A stretch of DNA of 6,998 nt from an uncultured Eubacteriales bacterium (GCA_900553005.1 USBU01000064.1:1-6998), one strand, 5' to 3'. Counted from the first letter of the stretch, positions 1-6,718 are shown. A program made the numbers and translations. Notes: generated from the letters alone by a model not told the origin.

Positions 1-100
1 ATCTTAAGAAACCGACTAAGCGACTTTATTCTCGGCAAAAAGACCAAGAGCTTAAAAATCGGCCAAACAAAATCGCCCCACTGCCGATAGAGCGATTTAC
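1..100. other. Contig-edge flank; possible 3' end of a plus-strand gene
   Basis: Two plus-strand frames are open from the window edge. One runs from base 1 to a TAG at 88-90 (29 codons, ending SPHCR). The other runs from base 3 to a TGA at 117-119, inside the stem of the following terminator. The first is the better candidate, because its stop lies just before a hairpin that could also terminate plus-strand transcripts. Neither peptide is recognisable, and frames this short stay open by chance, so no gene is called. Confidence 0.2.
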
Positions 101-140
101 AAAACGAAACGGACCTTGAAAAACAAGGCCCGTTTTTATT
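101..140 (-). terminator. Intrinsic terminator of the esterase gene, possibly bidirectional
   Basis: A 12-bp stem is formed by 107-118 and 124-135 with a 5-base loop. In the minus-strand RNA all 12 pairs form, one as G-U; in the plus-strand RNA the same position is an A-C mismatch. This favours the minus strand as the functional direction. The hairpin begins 28 bases beyond the TAA of the esterase gene and is followed on the minus strand by UUUCGUUUUG. A T-rich tract also follows on the plus side (132-147), so it may stop convergent transcripts too. Confidence 0.75.
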
Positions 141-162
141 TTGATTTTACCGTTAAATAAGA

Positions 163-3087
163 TTAAGCGTTTTTACCGATTTCCGTAAGCGCGGCAGTTA
201 CGTCGTCGGCTGCAGCGGAAACCGCAAAGCCAGTTATCTTACCGTTCATATTTTCGGAATTAAGCCACAAACTTACCTCTTCGGCCGTAACGGCGCACGT
301 CTTAATCGTAAACTCGCCGCCGGCAGGCTTGATTGCAATATAAACTGTGTTACCGCTGCGAACTACAACCGCTCTAAACTTTGTAGCGGTAATTCCTTCA
401 GCGCCTTGCATGTCGCCCTTGCCGAAACTTTGGATTTTAACGGACTGAGCATTAGCCTCCTTTCTGTAGAAAACGTGATAATCGGTCCAGGCCGCCATAG
501 TGTTTTTCTCGGAAATCGTAATGCCGTGGAAAGCGTTGGTTGCAGTGGGCTCAACTATATTTTCTATAGCTTCAAAATCAACGCCGACTACTTCATAATC
601 ATAGCTTACGGCAAAATCTCCGGTTATCATCTGTGCTCCCGAAAAAGCAACGGCATAATCTCTGGTAAGTCCGCTAAAGCCTGTTGCGCCGTTGTTTTTA
701 CCCTTCAAATAGAAAGACTCCTGGCTGTAATCGATATAATTGTTAGCTCGCTCGGAATCGCGGATAACAAACACGCCCGTAGCCGAGGGAATACTTACAT
801 AGATTCCGTCCGGCACCGATTCGGTAATATGCTCGTAATAATCAAACTCGGAGCCTTTTACAAGCGCAGCATATTCGGCCGCGTCGTCAAGCTTGGTTTT
901 TGCGGTAAGACCGTAAAGCTTAGCGGCTACATTCTCCGTACCGTAAACGAGCTTTGTTGCGGAAACGTTTACGAATACCGAATTCAATGTATAAGTAACA
1001 CTTCCGCCATCCTCGCTGCCGAAATAGAAGTATGCGTTTTTATCGGTTACCGCAAGCTTGAACAAAACGGTAAACTTGGTTCCGGTCGTATATGAATACA
1101 GGTCGTCGTCATCGTTAACATGATTGCCGTTTACCTGCCAGCCAAGTCCCATGCTTCCGTTTCCGCTATAGCTTTCTCCGTCCCAAACAAGGAAGCGGTT
1201 GCCGTCGTTAAAAAGAAACTGTATATGCGGATTGGTTTTTTCTACGGTGATATCCAGCTTGCCGGTAAGCACATATTCGTTGGTAAGCGGTAAGCCACGG
1301 TAAGACAGCGCGGAAGTGAAAGCAACTCCTTTATCGCTAATAGTATTCTCGGCCGTGGTGGAAATGTCCGCGATTGAAGTATCGCTTGCAGCGGAGTTAT
1401 TGTCGATGACCAATCCAAGGTCATCGAGAGCCTTTACGTACTTAGCGTAATTTGCAAGCGTGGGATGCACGCCGTCCCTGAAGAACGAGCTTATTACGCT
1501 GCCGTCGGTATCATAGCACCAGGACGGCGAGTCAATATAGGTAAGCCAATCGTTTTCGTCCGCAAATTCGATAATATTTTCGTTTACCGCTTTGGGTATG
1601 CTGTTATCCCTGCCGACCCTCGGCTCGATACCGAAATAATAAATATCCGCCTCGGGAAGATTTGCATGAATAAGATTAAACAGCCGTTTAACGTCATCGG
1701 TTGCCGCAGACGCCGCCTTATTGTCGTCGAAAATATTATTGGTGCCGCAGTGTATTACAACGGCTTTGGGCTGCACGGGGAACACAAGTCTTTCTACCAT
1801 GTACTCCCAATCAGTGGTCGTGGTAGCGCTTATGCCCATTGTATAAGCGTTTTTACGGCCGTAAGTCGTATAAAAGTCGGACCAGAAACCGGTGTCGAAG
1901 AAGGAATCGCCCATAAACAGGACTCCGCCCTGATCTCCGCCGCGGTTAGTCCAGTCGGACAGTCTGTTTTTAACCGTATTTTCAAGATTGAGCGAGTTGC
2001 CCATATGATTTTTACCGTTAAAATTAGTTACGGTAATAGCAAATTTCTCGGTATGATGCTGAGTTTTTGCGGTAATCGTCACAACCTTGGGCGTTGAAAA
2101 ATCGCCTACCGCTTTAATCTTATTGTCCGTAATCGTAATTCTGTCAGCGTACTCGGCCGGAATCTCGTAAACGATATCGCCCTCGTAGGCGGGCTTTGTA
2201 AACTCGACGGAAAGCTCGCGCGCGGAATAATTGGCGTAAAGCGTATTTGCCTGGTCCTCGTAATTCGATTTAGGCAAAGATATATTGAGCTGACCGTAAT
2301 CTATGGGCTTGACAATCACGTCGAAATAGGTCTCGTGATACTGCGTGGTTGCCTTAACGGTAGTCGTGGTATCGGGATTTACAGCATAAACTATGCCGTC
2401 CTCTATGCGGATATCATCGCCGATAAAATCATACTCGACGGGCGCCTCTCCCGCCGCGACAGAAAACACGGGACGTATTCTGGCGTTTCCGTCCGCTTCC
2501 AACGTAATATCCTCAATAGTAAGCGTACCGCGGTTGATTTCGGTTACGGTAACCGTAAACTCGGCCGTGAGATTTTCGGTTTTAGCCGTAACCTCCGTTT
2601 CCGTGCCTGCCACAAGTCCCTTTACCTTGCCGTCCGCAATAGATATATTGCTTCCGCTGAAAGTATAGCTGACTTCGCCCCTGCCTTCCTCCTTGGAAAA
2701 CTGCGGGTTGATATCCTTTTCCTTGCCCTGCTCCACAGTAATGTCCTCTATAGTAAGCGTTCCGTAATCCGGGCTGACAACCGTAACCTTAAACAATGCT
2801 GAAAGATGCTCTGTCGTCGCAGTCACGATCGTATCGGTACCGGCCACAAGCCCCGTCACCTTGCCGTCCGCAATAGATATATTGCTTCCGCTGAAGGTAT
2901 AGCTGACTTCGCCCTTGCCCTCCTCCTTGGAAAACTCAGGCGTTAAATCCTTGCTTTGTCCTACGGTAACCGTAACGTCGGCTACGGTCAGCGTTCCGTA
3001 ATCGGTCTTATCGGTACATGCCGCAAACGCCGTAAAGCATAATAGACAAACCGCAAGAACGATAATTACAAGCTTTCTCTTCCTCAT
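163..3087 (-). CDS. Surface lipoprotein with four Ig-like domains, an SGNH/GDSL esterase domain and two C-terminal beta-rich domains
   Basis: Seen: residues 1-23 form a signal peptide (MRKRK, hydrophobic core, then AFAAC), so Cys24 is probably lipidated and the protein tethered outside the cell. Residues 29-105, 107-183 and 186-262 are Ig-like (BIG2-type) repeats, and 263-355 is a divergent fourth. Residues about 383-560 are an SGNH hydrolase with a complete catalytic set: GDS with Ser395 (block I), Gly418 (block II), GTNN with Asn450 (block III), and DGVH with Asp538 and His541 (block V). The family removes acyl groups, often acetyl groups from glycans; the substrate here is unknown. Residues about 580-735 and 755-960 are two related beta-rich domains, perhaps lectin-like, sharing a TKF...Y...GG block and a closing K-x-x-G motif. 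The ATG at 3085-3087 has GGAGGAG four bases upstream. The gene is monocistronic, with its own promoter and terminator. A carbohydrate or cell-wall esterase is inferred; catalytic competence is likely from the intact motifs. Confidence 0.9.
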   Translation of the reverse strand: MRKRKLVIIVLAVCLLCFTAFAACTDKTDYGTLTVADVTVTVGQSKDLTPEFSKEEGKGEVSYTFSGSNISIADGKVTGLVAGTDTIVTATTEHLSALFKVTVVSPDYGTLTIEDITVEQGKEKDINPQFSKEEGRGEVSYTFSGSNISIADGKVKGLVAGTETEVTAKTENLTAEFTVTVTEINRGTLTIEDITLEADGNARIRPVFSVAAGEAPVEYDFIGDDIRIEDGIVYAVNPDTTTTVKATTQYHETYFDVIVKPIDYGQLNISLPKSNYEDQANTLYANYSARELSVEFTKPAYEGDIVYEIPAEYADRITITDNKIKAVGDFSTPKVVTITAKTQHHTEKFAITVTNFNGKNHMGNSLNLENTVKNRLSDWTNRGGDQGGVLFMGDSFFDTGFWSDFYTTYGRKNAYTMGISATTTTDWEYMVERLVFPVQPKAVVIHCGTNNIFDDNKAASAATDDVKRLFNLIHANLPEADIYYFGIEPRVGRDNSIPKAVNENIIEFADENDWLTYIDSPSWCYDTDGSVISSFFRDGVHPTLANYAKYVKALDDLGLVIDNNSAASDTSIADISTTAENTISDKGVAFTSALSYRGLPLTNEYVLTGKLDITVEKTNPHIQFLFNDGNRFLVWDGESYSGNGSMGLGWQVNGNHVNDDDDLYSYTTGTKFTVLFKLAVTDKNAYFYFGSEDGGSVTYTLNSVFVNVSATKLVYGTENVAAKLYGLTAKTKLDDAAEYAALVKGSEFDYYEHITESVPDGIYVSIPSATGVFVIRDSERANNYIDYSQESFYLKGKNNGATGFSGLTRDYAVAFSGAQMITGDFAVSYDYEVVGVDFEAIENIVEPTATNAFHGITISEKNTMAAWTDYHVFYRKEANAQSVKIQSFGKGDMQGAEGITATKFRAVVVRSGNTVYIAIKPAGGEFTIKTCAVTAEEVSLWLNSENMNGKITGFAVSAAADDVTAALTEIGKNA
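2536..3003 (-). repeat. Tandem 234-bp duplication encoding Ig-like domains 1 and 2
   Basis: Two in-frame copies lie head to tail with a period of exactly 234 bases (78 codons): about 2770-3003 and 2536-2769. The most conserved stretch, 2611-2700 against 2845-2934, differs at only 6 of 90 positions by my count. The outer parts have diverged more. A third Ig domain (residues 186-262) is clearly related in protein but much less so in DNA. This indicates recent duplication of one domain, or gene conversion between copies, and makes the copy number liable to change by recombination. Confidence 0.9.
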
Positions 3088-3124
3088 ATTACTCCTCCAT
3101 AAATCATTTTATCTGACTATATAT

Positions 3125-3153
3125 ATTATAACACCGCTCCGTCGAATTGTAAA
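3125..3153 (-). promoter_or_regulatory. Sigma-A-type promoter of the esterase gene
   Basis: On the minus strand TTTACA (3148-3153) and TATAAT (3125-3130) are separated by exactly 17 bases. A TG one base upstream of the -10 makes it an extended -10 (TGTTATAAT). The -35 matches consensus at five of six positions. Predicted start of transcription is near 3118, leaving a leader of about 30 bases that holds the GGAGGAG ribosome site (3092-3098) and no evident regulatory fold. Confidence 0.8.
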
Positions 3154-3158
3154 TAGTA

Positions 3159-3167
3159 CCCCCCCCC
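3159..3167. repeat. C9/G9 homopolymer beside the esterase promoter
   Basis: Nine consecutive C on the plus strand (G on the coding strand) end five bases upstream of the -35 hexamer of the esterase promoter. Tracts of this length are prone to slipped-strand changes and to sequencing error, so the exact count is uncertain. The position lies where an activator or the RNA polymerase alpha subunit would contact DNA, not inside the -35/-10 spacer. Confidence 0.85.
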
Positions 3168-3412
3168 GTATTTATTGATATTTTCTGTTATTTTTTTGAC
3201 TTATCCTTTTGAGCATTGCATAAACGGCTAAAAATAAGCAATCGTAAAATTTAAATACAATAATACAGCCGAACAATTTTCCTCAAACAGTCCTCAAAGC
3301 TTAGTATGGTAAAACTAAAAAAATACCGTAGGGCTTGATCGCTTTTATACTTATTTTTCCAAAAATTCCACATCGCAGCCGTAATCGCGCGGCAGGCTCA
3401 GATCAACGATAT
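3168..3412. other. AT-rich intergenic stretch with no gene seen
   Basis: This is the bulk of the roughly 400-base gap between guaB and the esterase gene. I find no open frame with a ribosome site, only a ten-codon plus-strand frame starting at 3306 without a convincing one. A plus-strand TTGACT (3196-3201) lies 17 bases before CATAAA (3219-3224), a weak promoter-like pair pointing towards the guaB terminator. No tRNA fold or known riboswitch core was seen. Confidence 0.5.
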
Positions 3413-3413
3413 A

Positions 3414-3451
3414 AAAAAACAGGAAGAAAATCGGATTGCTTCCTGTTTTTT
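3414..3451 (-). terminator. Intrinsic terminator of guaB, symmetrical
   Basis: CAGGAAG (3420-3426) pairs with CTTCCTG (3439-3445) around a 12-base loop. The stem is extended by A6 (3414-3419) pairing with T6 (3446-3451). On either strand the stem ends in a run of six or more T, so termination is expected in both directions. It lies about 40 bases beyond the guaB stop codon, which fits termination of the minus-strand operon. Confidence 0.85.
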
Positions 3452-3489
3452 ACACGGTTTATTATACGGATCGTCCAAACGGGCTTCCG

Positions 3490-4944
3490 TCAGTTTTTAG
3501 GAGAATAATTGGGGCTTTCCTTGGTTATGGAAATATCGTGAGGATGACTTTCTATAAGCGACGCTCCGGTGATTTTTACAAAGCGCGCTTTGGTCCTTAA
3601 GTCGGCTATCGTGGGCTGACCGCAATAGCCCATGCCCGCGCGCAAACCGCCCATCAGCTGGAAAACGATATCAGACAGCGAGCCGCGGAAAGGAACTCGT
3701 CCTTCGACGCCCTCGGGAACCAGCTTTTTCGCGTCGTCCTGGAAATATCTGTCCTTGCTTCCCAATGCCATTGCGCCCATGGAACCCATGCCGCGGTAAG
3801 TCTTGAAGCTTCTGCCCTGGTAAATTTCCAACTCGCCCGGGCTTTCTTCCGTGCCGGCAAGCAAGGAGCCGATCATGCAGGCATGTCCACCGGCCGCTAT
3901 AGCCTTGGTAATATCTCCGCTGTACTTTATGCCGCCGTCGGCTATAATGGTTTTACCATATTTGTCCGCCACCTCGCCGCAGTCCATTATCGCGGTAATC
4001 TGAGGAACGCCTATGCCGGCCACAACGCGCGTCGTGCAGATGGAGCCCGGACCTATGCCGACCTTGACCACGTCCGCGCCGCGCTTGTAAAGCGCCTCGG
4101 CCGCCTCGGCGGTAGCGACGTTGCCGGCGACAAGCGTGACGCCGGGACATGCCGCCCTGACCTTTTCCACGGCGTTCATTACTCCTATGTTGTGACCGTG
4201 AGCGGTATCCACCACTATACAGTCAACTTTGGCCTCCACAAGCGCGCGCGCTCTGTCGAGATAATCCTTGCCGGCGCCAACGGCCGCGCCCACAAGCAGA
4301 CGTCCGTTTTTATCCTTGGCCGAATTGGGGTACTGGATAGCCTTTTCAATATCCTTTATCGTAATAAGCCCCTTCAGCTTAAAGTCCTTATCCACGATGG
4401 GCAGCTTTTCAATACGATGCTTGCCCAGTATCTTCTGCGCTTCGGCAAGCGTAGTTCCCACCGGAGCGGTAACAAGATTTTCCTTTGTCATGATATTGCG
4501 TATAGGCTGATCGAAATTCGTCTCAAAGCGCAAATCCCGGTTGGTAAGTATGCCTACAAGCTTCCCGTCCACAGTTATGGGCACTCCGCTTATACGGTAC
4601 TTATTCATCAAAGCAAGAGCGTCCTTTAAAAGACAGTCCGGCTCCAAATAGAAAGGGTCGGTAATTACTCCGTGCTCGCTGCGCTTGACTTTATCGATAT
4701 TTTCCGCCTGAGCGTCTATCGACATATTTTTATGAATTATGCCCATGCCGCCCTCGCGAGCCATGGCTATTGCAAGACGCGATTCCGTAACGGTATCCAT
4801 CGCCGCGGACAAAAGCGGAATATTCAGCGTAATGCTGTCCGACAGCTTGGTTGACAAATCCGCGTCCTTAGGAAGAACGTGCGATTCGCCCGGAATAAGC
4901 AGCACGTCGTCGAACGTAAGACCTTCTTTAACGATTTTATTCAT
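3490..4944 (-). CDS. guaB: Inosine-5'-monophosphate dehydrogenase
   Basis: This cytoplasmic enzyme oxidises IMP to XMP with NAD+, the first committed and usually limiting step to GMP. At 484 residues it is normal bacterial length and looks intact. The (beta/alpha)8 barrel is split by a tandem CBS (Bateman) module at about residues 96-208. The catalytic loop GPGSICTTR (298-306) carries Cys303, which forms the covalent intermediate. Asp246 in VVDTAHGH and Asp336 in ADGGIK fit the NAD- and IMP-binding positions. YRGMGSMGAM (383-392) is the phosphate and ribose loop, and EGRVPFRG (414-421) is the mobile flap with catalytic Arg416. The ATG at 4942-4944 has AGGAG (4951-4955) six bases upstream. It starts 16 bases after the membrane-protein gene and is probably co-transcribed with it from the promoter near 5863. 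No purine riboswitch is visible, so control may be allosteric through the CBS module (known in some family members) or through a trans-acting factor. Confidence 0.98.
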   Translation of the reverse strand: MNKIVKEGLTFDDVLLIPGESHVLPKDADLSTKLSDSITLNIPLLSAAMDTVTESRLAIAMAREGGMGIIHKNMSIDAQAENIDKVKRSEHGVITDPFYLEPDCLLKDALALMNKYRISGVPITVDGKLVGILTNRDLRFETNFDQPIRNIMTKENLVTAPVGTTLAEAQKILGKHRIEKLPIVDKDFKLKGLITIKDIEKAIQYPNSAKDKNGRLLVGAAVGAGKDYLDRARALVEAKVDCIVVDTAHGHNIGVMNAVEKVRAACPGVTLVAGNVATAEAAEALYKRGADVVKVGIGPGSICTTRVVAGIGVPQITAIMDCGEVADKYGKTIIADGGIKYSGDITKAIAAGGHACMIGSLLAGTEESPGELEIYQGRSFKTYRGMGSMGAMALGSKDRYFQDDAKKLVPEGVEGRVPFRGSLSDIVFQLMGGLRAGMGYCGQPTIADLRTKARFVKITGASLIESHPHDISITKESPNYSPKN

Positions 4945-4960
4945 ATGCTTCTCCTGAAAT

Positions 4961-5842
4961 TTATTTACAGTATTGTTTTAACAGCACGTCGTAATACAGC
5001 TCGCCTATGTTGTAATCGGCGCCGGCGTAGGACACGGCTTTTATTTCGGCAAGTTCGGCCTCGCTGACAAAGGAAGCAAGCGTAAGACGCGCGGCCAGAT
5101 TTTCATACGCCTTGACAAGATACATATCTTTTAACGTCGGCGCCCCCTCAATATTTGCCAGCACGCTGTCGATATACCGGCGCGAGCTTTCCTTAAGCAG
5201 CGTAAAGTCGATAAATTCCGCCGTATCCGAAGCTTTGGCAGCAGCCTCAAGCACCGCGGCAATCTGTCCGTATATCACGGCGGTCTGCTCCTCGGCGGAG
5301 CCGGAATCCGCCAGCGCTGAATTTATCCCGCGGTAAGAGCCGTCCCGGGTGAGTATCTCCGTGCGGCCCAGCGCATAATTTGCACGCGCGTTTTCCGAGT
5401 ACAGATAATCGGCATAGCTGTAAAGATTGGGCTGAATGCTCTTTGCGGCCGAACCGACGTTATATTCGTCTATAAGCTTAATCCGGCGCAAACAGTCGCC
5501 GTCGGAAAGAAAACGCGCAGTATTTTCCGCAACCTCTCCGGCGTATTCCTTACCGTATCCGTCGAAGAGAGCAATCGAATAATTCACGCACGAGATACGC
5601 GCATTGACACGTTTTTCACCCTTGGAGGTTCGCTCGGCGAGACGAGCGCAATCGTATGCGCGCGGAATATTGCCGATACTGTCGTAAAAATCCATGGCGG
5701 CCGCAGGAAAAATCAGCCTCAGTAGCGTAAACGACAACGCAAACGCGACAATCAGCCAATAAACGGTTTTTACCGCCGTGACCGCGATAACGCTTGCGTC
5801 GCCCTGTTTGTTTATAGTTTTTTCCTCGTCCGACTGCGCCAT
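4961..5842 (-). CDS. Single-pass membrane protein of unknown function, upstream of guaB
   Basis: I do not recognise this 293-residue protein. Seen: a short charged N-terminus (residues 1-14), one hydrophobic segment at about 26-48 with a single Arg at 42, then about 245 mostly helical residues rich in Ala, Glu, Tyr and Leu. No N-terminal cysteine lipobox is present. The segment at about 59-115 and later parts resemble helical-hairpin (TPR-like) repeats, but no consensus is clear enough to name. Four cysteines (65, 85, 117, 292) lie beyond the membrane segment. The acidic N-terminus and the basic residues after the segment leave orientation uncertain; a signal anchor with an external C-terminal domain is my preferred guess. 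The ATG at 5840-5842 is preceded by GAGGA (5846-5850) at the short spacing of three bases, and the next Met is residue 50, within or after the membrane segment, so this start is favoured. It is followed by guaB after 16 bases. Confidence 0.85.
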   Translation of the reverse strand: MAQSDEEKTINKQGDASVIAVTAVKTVYWLIVAFALSFTLLRLIFPAAAMDFYDSIGNIPRAYDCARLAERTSKGEKRVNARISCVNYSIALFDGYGKEYAGEVAENTARFLSDGDCLRRIKLIDEYNVGSAAKSIQPNLYSYADYLYSENARANYALGRTEILTRDGSYRGINSALADSGSAEEQTAVIYGQIAAVLEAAAKASDTAEFIDFTLLKESSRRYIDSVLANIEGAPTLKDMYLVKAYENLAARLTLASFVSEAELAEIKAVSYAGADYNIGELYYDVLLKQYCK

Positions 5843-5862
5843 AAATCCTCGCTATTTTTGTC

Positions 5863-5891
5863 ATTATAACACACAATCCGAAAAAAATAAA
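5863..5891 (-). promoter_or_regulatory. Extended -10 promoter of the membrane protein-guaB operon
   Basis: On the minus strand TATAAT (5863-5868) is preceded by TGT, giving an extended -10 (TGTTATAAT). The hexamer 17 bases upstream is TTTATT (5886-5891), a poor -35, so the extended -10 probably does most of the work. Predicted start of transcription near 5856 leaves a leader of only about 14 bases, too short for a riboswitch or attenuator. The ten bases GTGTTATAAT also occur in the esterase promoter. Confidence 0.75.
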
Positions 5892-5949
5892 TCCTTTTAA
5901 TCGGTTTTTCCGATATTTTTTTACAATCTCAAGCATAATATAAATTTCC

Positions 5950-5967
5950 GCGGCGCAAAATCGCCGC
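5950..5967. repeat. Small GC-rich hairpin in the intergenic region
   Basis: GCGGCG (5950-5955) and CGCCGC (5962-5967) form a perfect 6-bp stem with a six-base loop. On the minus strand it lies downstream of the stronger terminator at 5984-6015, and only a weak T tract (GGAAATTTA) follows. It may be a back-up terminator, or it may have no function. Confidence 0.45.
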
Positions 5968-5983
5968 TTACGGCTTTAAACGG

Positions 5984-6015
5984 AAAAACGCGGACTGCAT
6001 ATCGTGCAATCCGCG
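5984..6015 (-). terminator. Intrinsic terminator of the 221-residue lipoprotein gene
   Basis: In the minus-strand RNA an 11-bp stem (5989-5999 with 6005-6015, one pair U-G) closes a five-base loop and is followed directly by UUUUU (5984-5988). On the plus strand the wobble becomes a C-A mismatch and there is no T run, so the element is directional. It begins 24 bases after the TAG of the lipoprotein gene and separates that gene from the guaB operon. Confidence 0.85.
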
Positions 6016-6039
6016 CGTCATTAAAGACTTATAACGACT

Positions 6040-6705
6040 CTATTCCCTTACCGCGGCAATCTCTCTGGTCAGAGGATCGATCAGCACGGCGTAAACCTCG
6101 TATTTTTCGGGTACGAACGCAACGTACCAGTAATAGCCGCCCTCCGAGCTGATAGGATTTTCAAGAAAGCGGATATAAATCTCCGCATTCAGCTCGCCCG
6201 AAACGGTATGCTCTTTGATTCTGTCCTTCAGCCGTATTTCCGCAATCTCAAGCGCGGCCGCCGCGTCGATCATCTCATCGGTGCGCACGGACTTAAGCTC
6301 GAAATTTTCAGCGTAGCCGTCGCAGGTCACCGTAAGCGCCGCGGAGCCTTCTGCCCTTTCGGAAATTTCAAAGGACCAGGTGTTTTTAAAAGGATGTTTG
6401 GAAAAATTGCCCTCGAATTTACTTTCACCGATATATAAAGAATAAGAAAACGCGGCGTTTTCATTAAATCCGTCCGGTGTTATAGTGACGACCGTAAACG
6501 GTTTTTTTTCGCCGGGAGCACCGTCTATAACAAACGGATCTTCCCTGACGCCGCTTATAAGCGAAATCTTCATGCCGTCTCCGGCAGCTACCATAACCTC
6601 GTCGCGCAGCTCGGAAAGATTACGCTCCCGCTTTTCCATGGGCGAATCGCATGCTAAAAGAAACAAGGTAAAAAAACAAAGAATTAAAGAAATCAATTTT
6701 TTCAT
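6040..6705 (-). CDS. Small lipoprotein of unknown function with a PepSY-like C-terminus
   Basis: The chosen start gives 221 residues. Residues 1-18 are a lipoprotein signal peptide (MKK, hydrophobic core) ending in the lipobox LLAC, so Cys19 is predicted to be lipidated and the protein held on the outer membrane face. Residues about 20-60 are charged. Residues about 66-140 look beta-rich and could be an Ig-like or jelly-roll fold. Residues about 147-221 run from a helix (AAALEIAEIRLKDRI) through YYWYVAF to YAVLIDPLTREI, a helix-then-strands order resembling PepSY domains, which often end in a strand with a D-x-x-T-G-x turn; here Arg stands in place of the Gly. The PepSY link is by eye only and the function is unknown. 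A GTG at 6712-6714 would add three residues but lies inside the Shine-Dalgarno sequence. A terminator follows closely, so the gene is probably not co-transcribed with the guaB operon. Its promoter was not identified. Confidence 0.88.
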   Translation of the reverse strand: MKKLISLILCFFTLFLLACDSPMEKRERNLSELRDEVMVAAGDGMKISLISGVREDPFVIDGAPGEKKPFTVVTITPDGFNENAAFSYSLYIGESKFEGNFSKHPFKNTWSFEISERAEGSAALTVTCDGYAENFELKSVRTDEMIDAAAALEIAEIRLKDRIKEHTVSGELNAEIYIRFLENPISSEGGYYWYVAFVPEKYEVYAVLIDPLTREIAAVRE

Positions 6706-6711
6706 ATGCCA

Positions 6712-6718
6712 CACCTCT
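6712..6718 (-). promoter_or_regulatory. Ribosome binding site that fixes the lipoprotein start
   Basis: AGAGGTG on the minus strand lies six bases before the ATG at 6703-6705. The longer reading frame would begin with the GTG that forms part of this site, and no other ribosome site lies suitably upstream of it. The ATG is therefore the better start. Confidence 0.85.

Noticed and set aside
406..2802. Long plus-strand open frames (406-1095, 1465-2097, 2335-2802)
   Set aside because: They lie antisense to the esterase gene, have no ribosome sites, and translate to low-complexity, unfamiliar protein. The minus frame has a signal peptide, intact catalytic motifs and a promoter.
3883..4629. 248-codon plus-strand open frame
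   Set aside because: It is entirely antisense to guaB, whose conserved motifs span the same bases. The frame is open because of codon bias in guaB.
4945..5862. Purine (guanine) riboswitch controlling guaB
   Set aside because: The gap before guaB is 16 bases and the predicted operon leader about 14 bases. Neither can hold the aptamer, and no aptamer core was seen.
5616..5936. 106-codon minus-strand open frame overlapping the membrane-protein gene
   Set aside because: It would start upstream of the operon promoter and reads the membrane-protein gene out of frame into an Arg-rich product.
6712..6714. GTG as start of the lipoprotein gene
   Set aside because: It lies within the AGAGGTG ribosome site of the ATG at 6703-6705, and the ATG yields a cleaner signal peptide.
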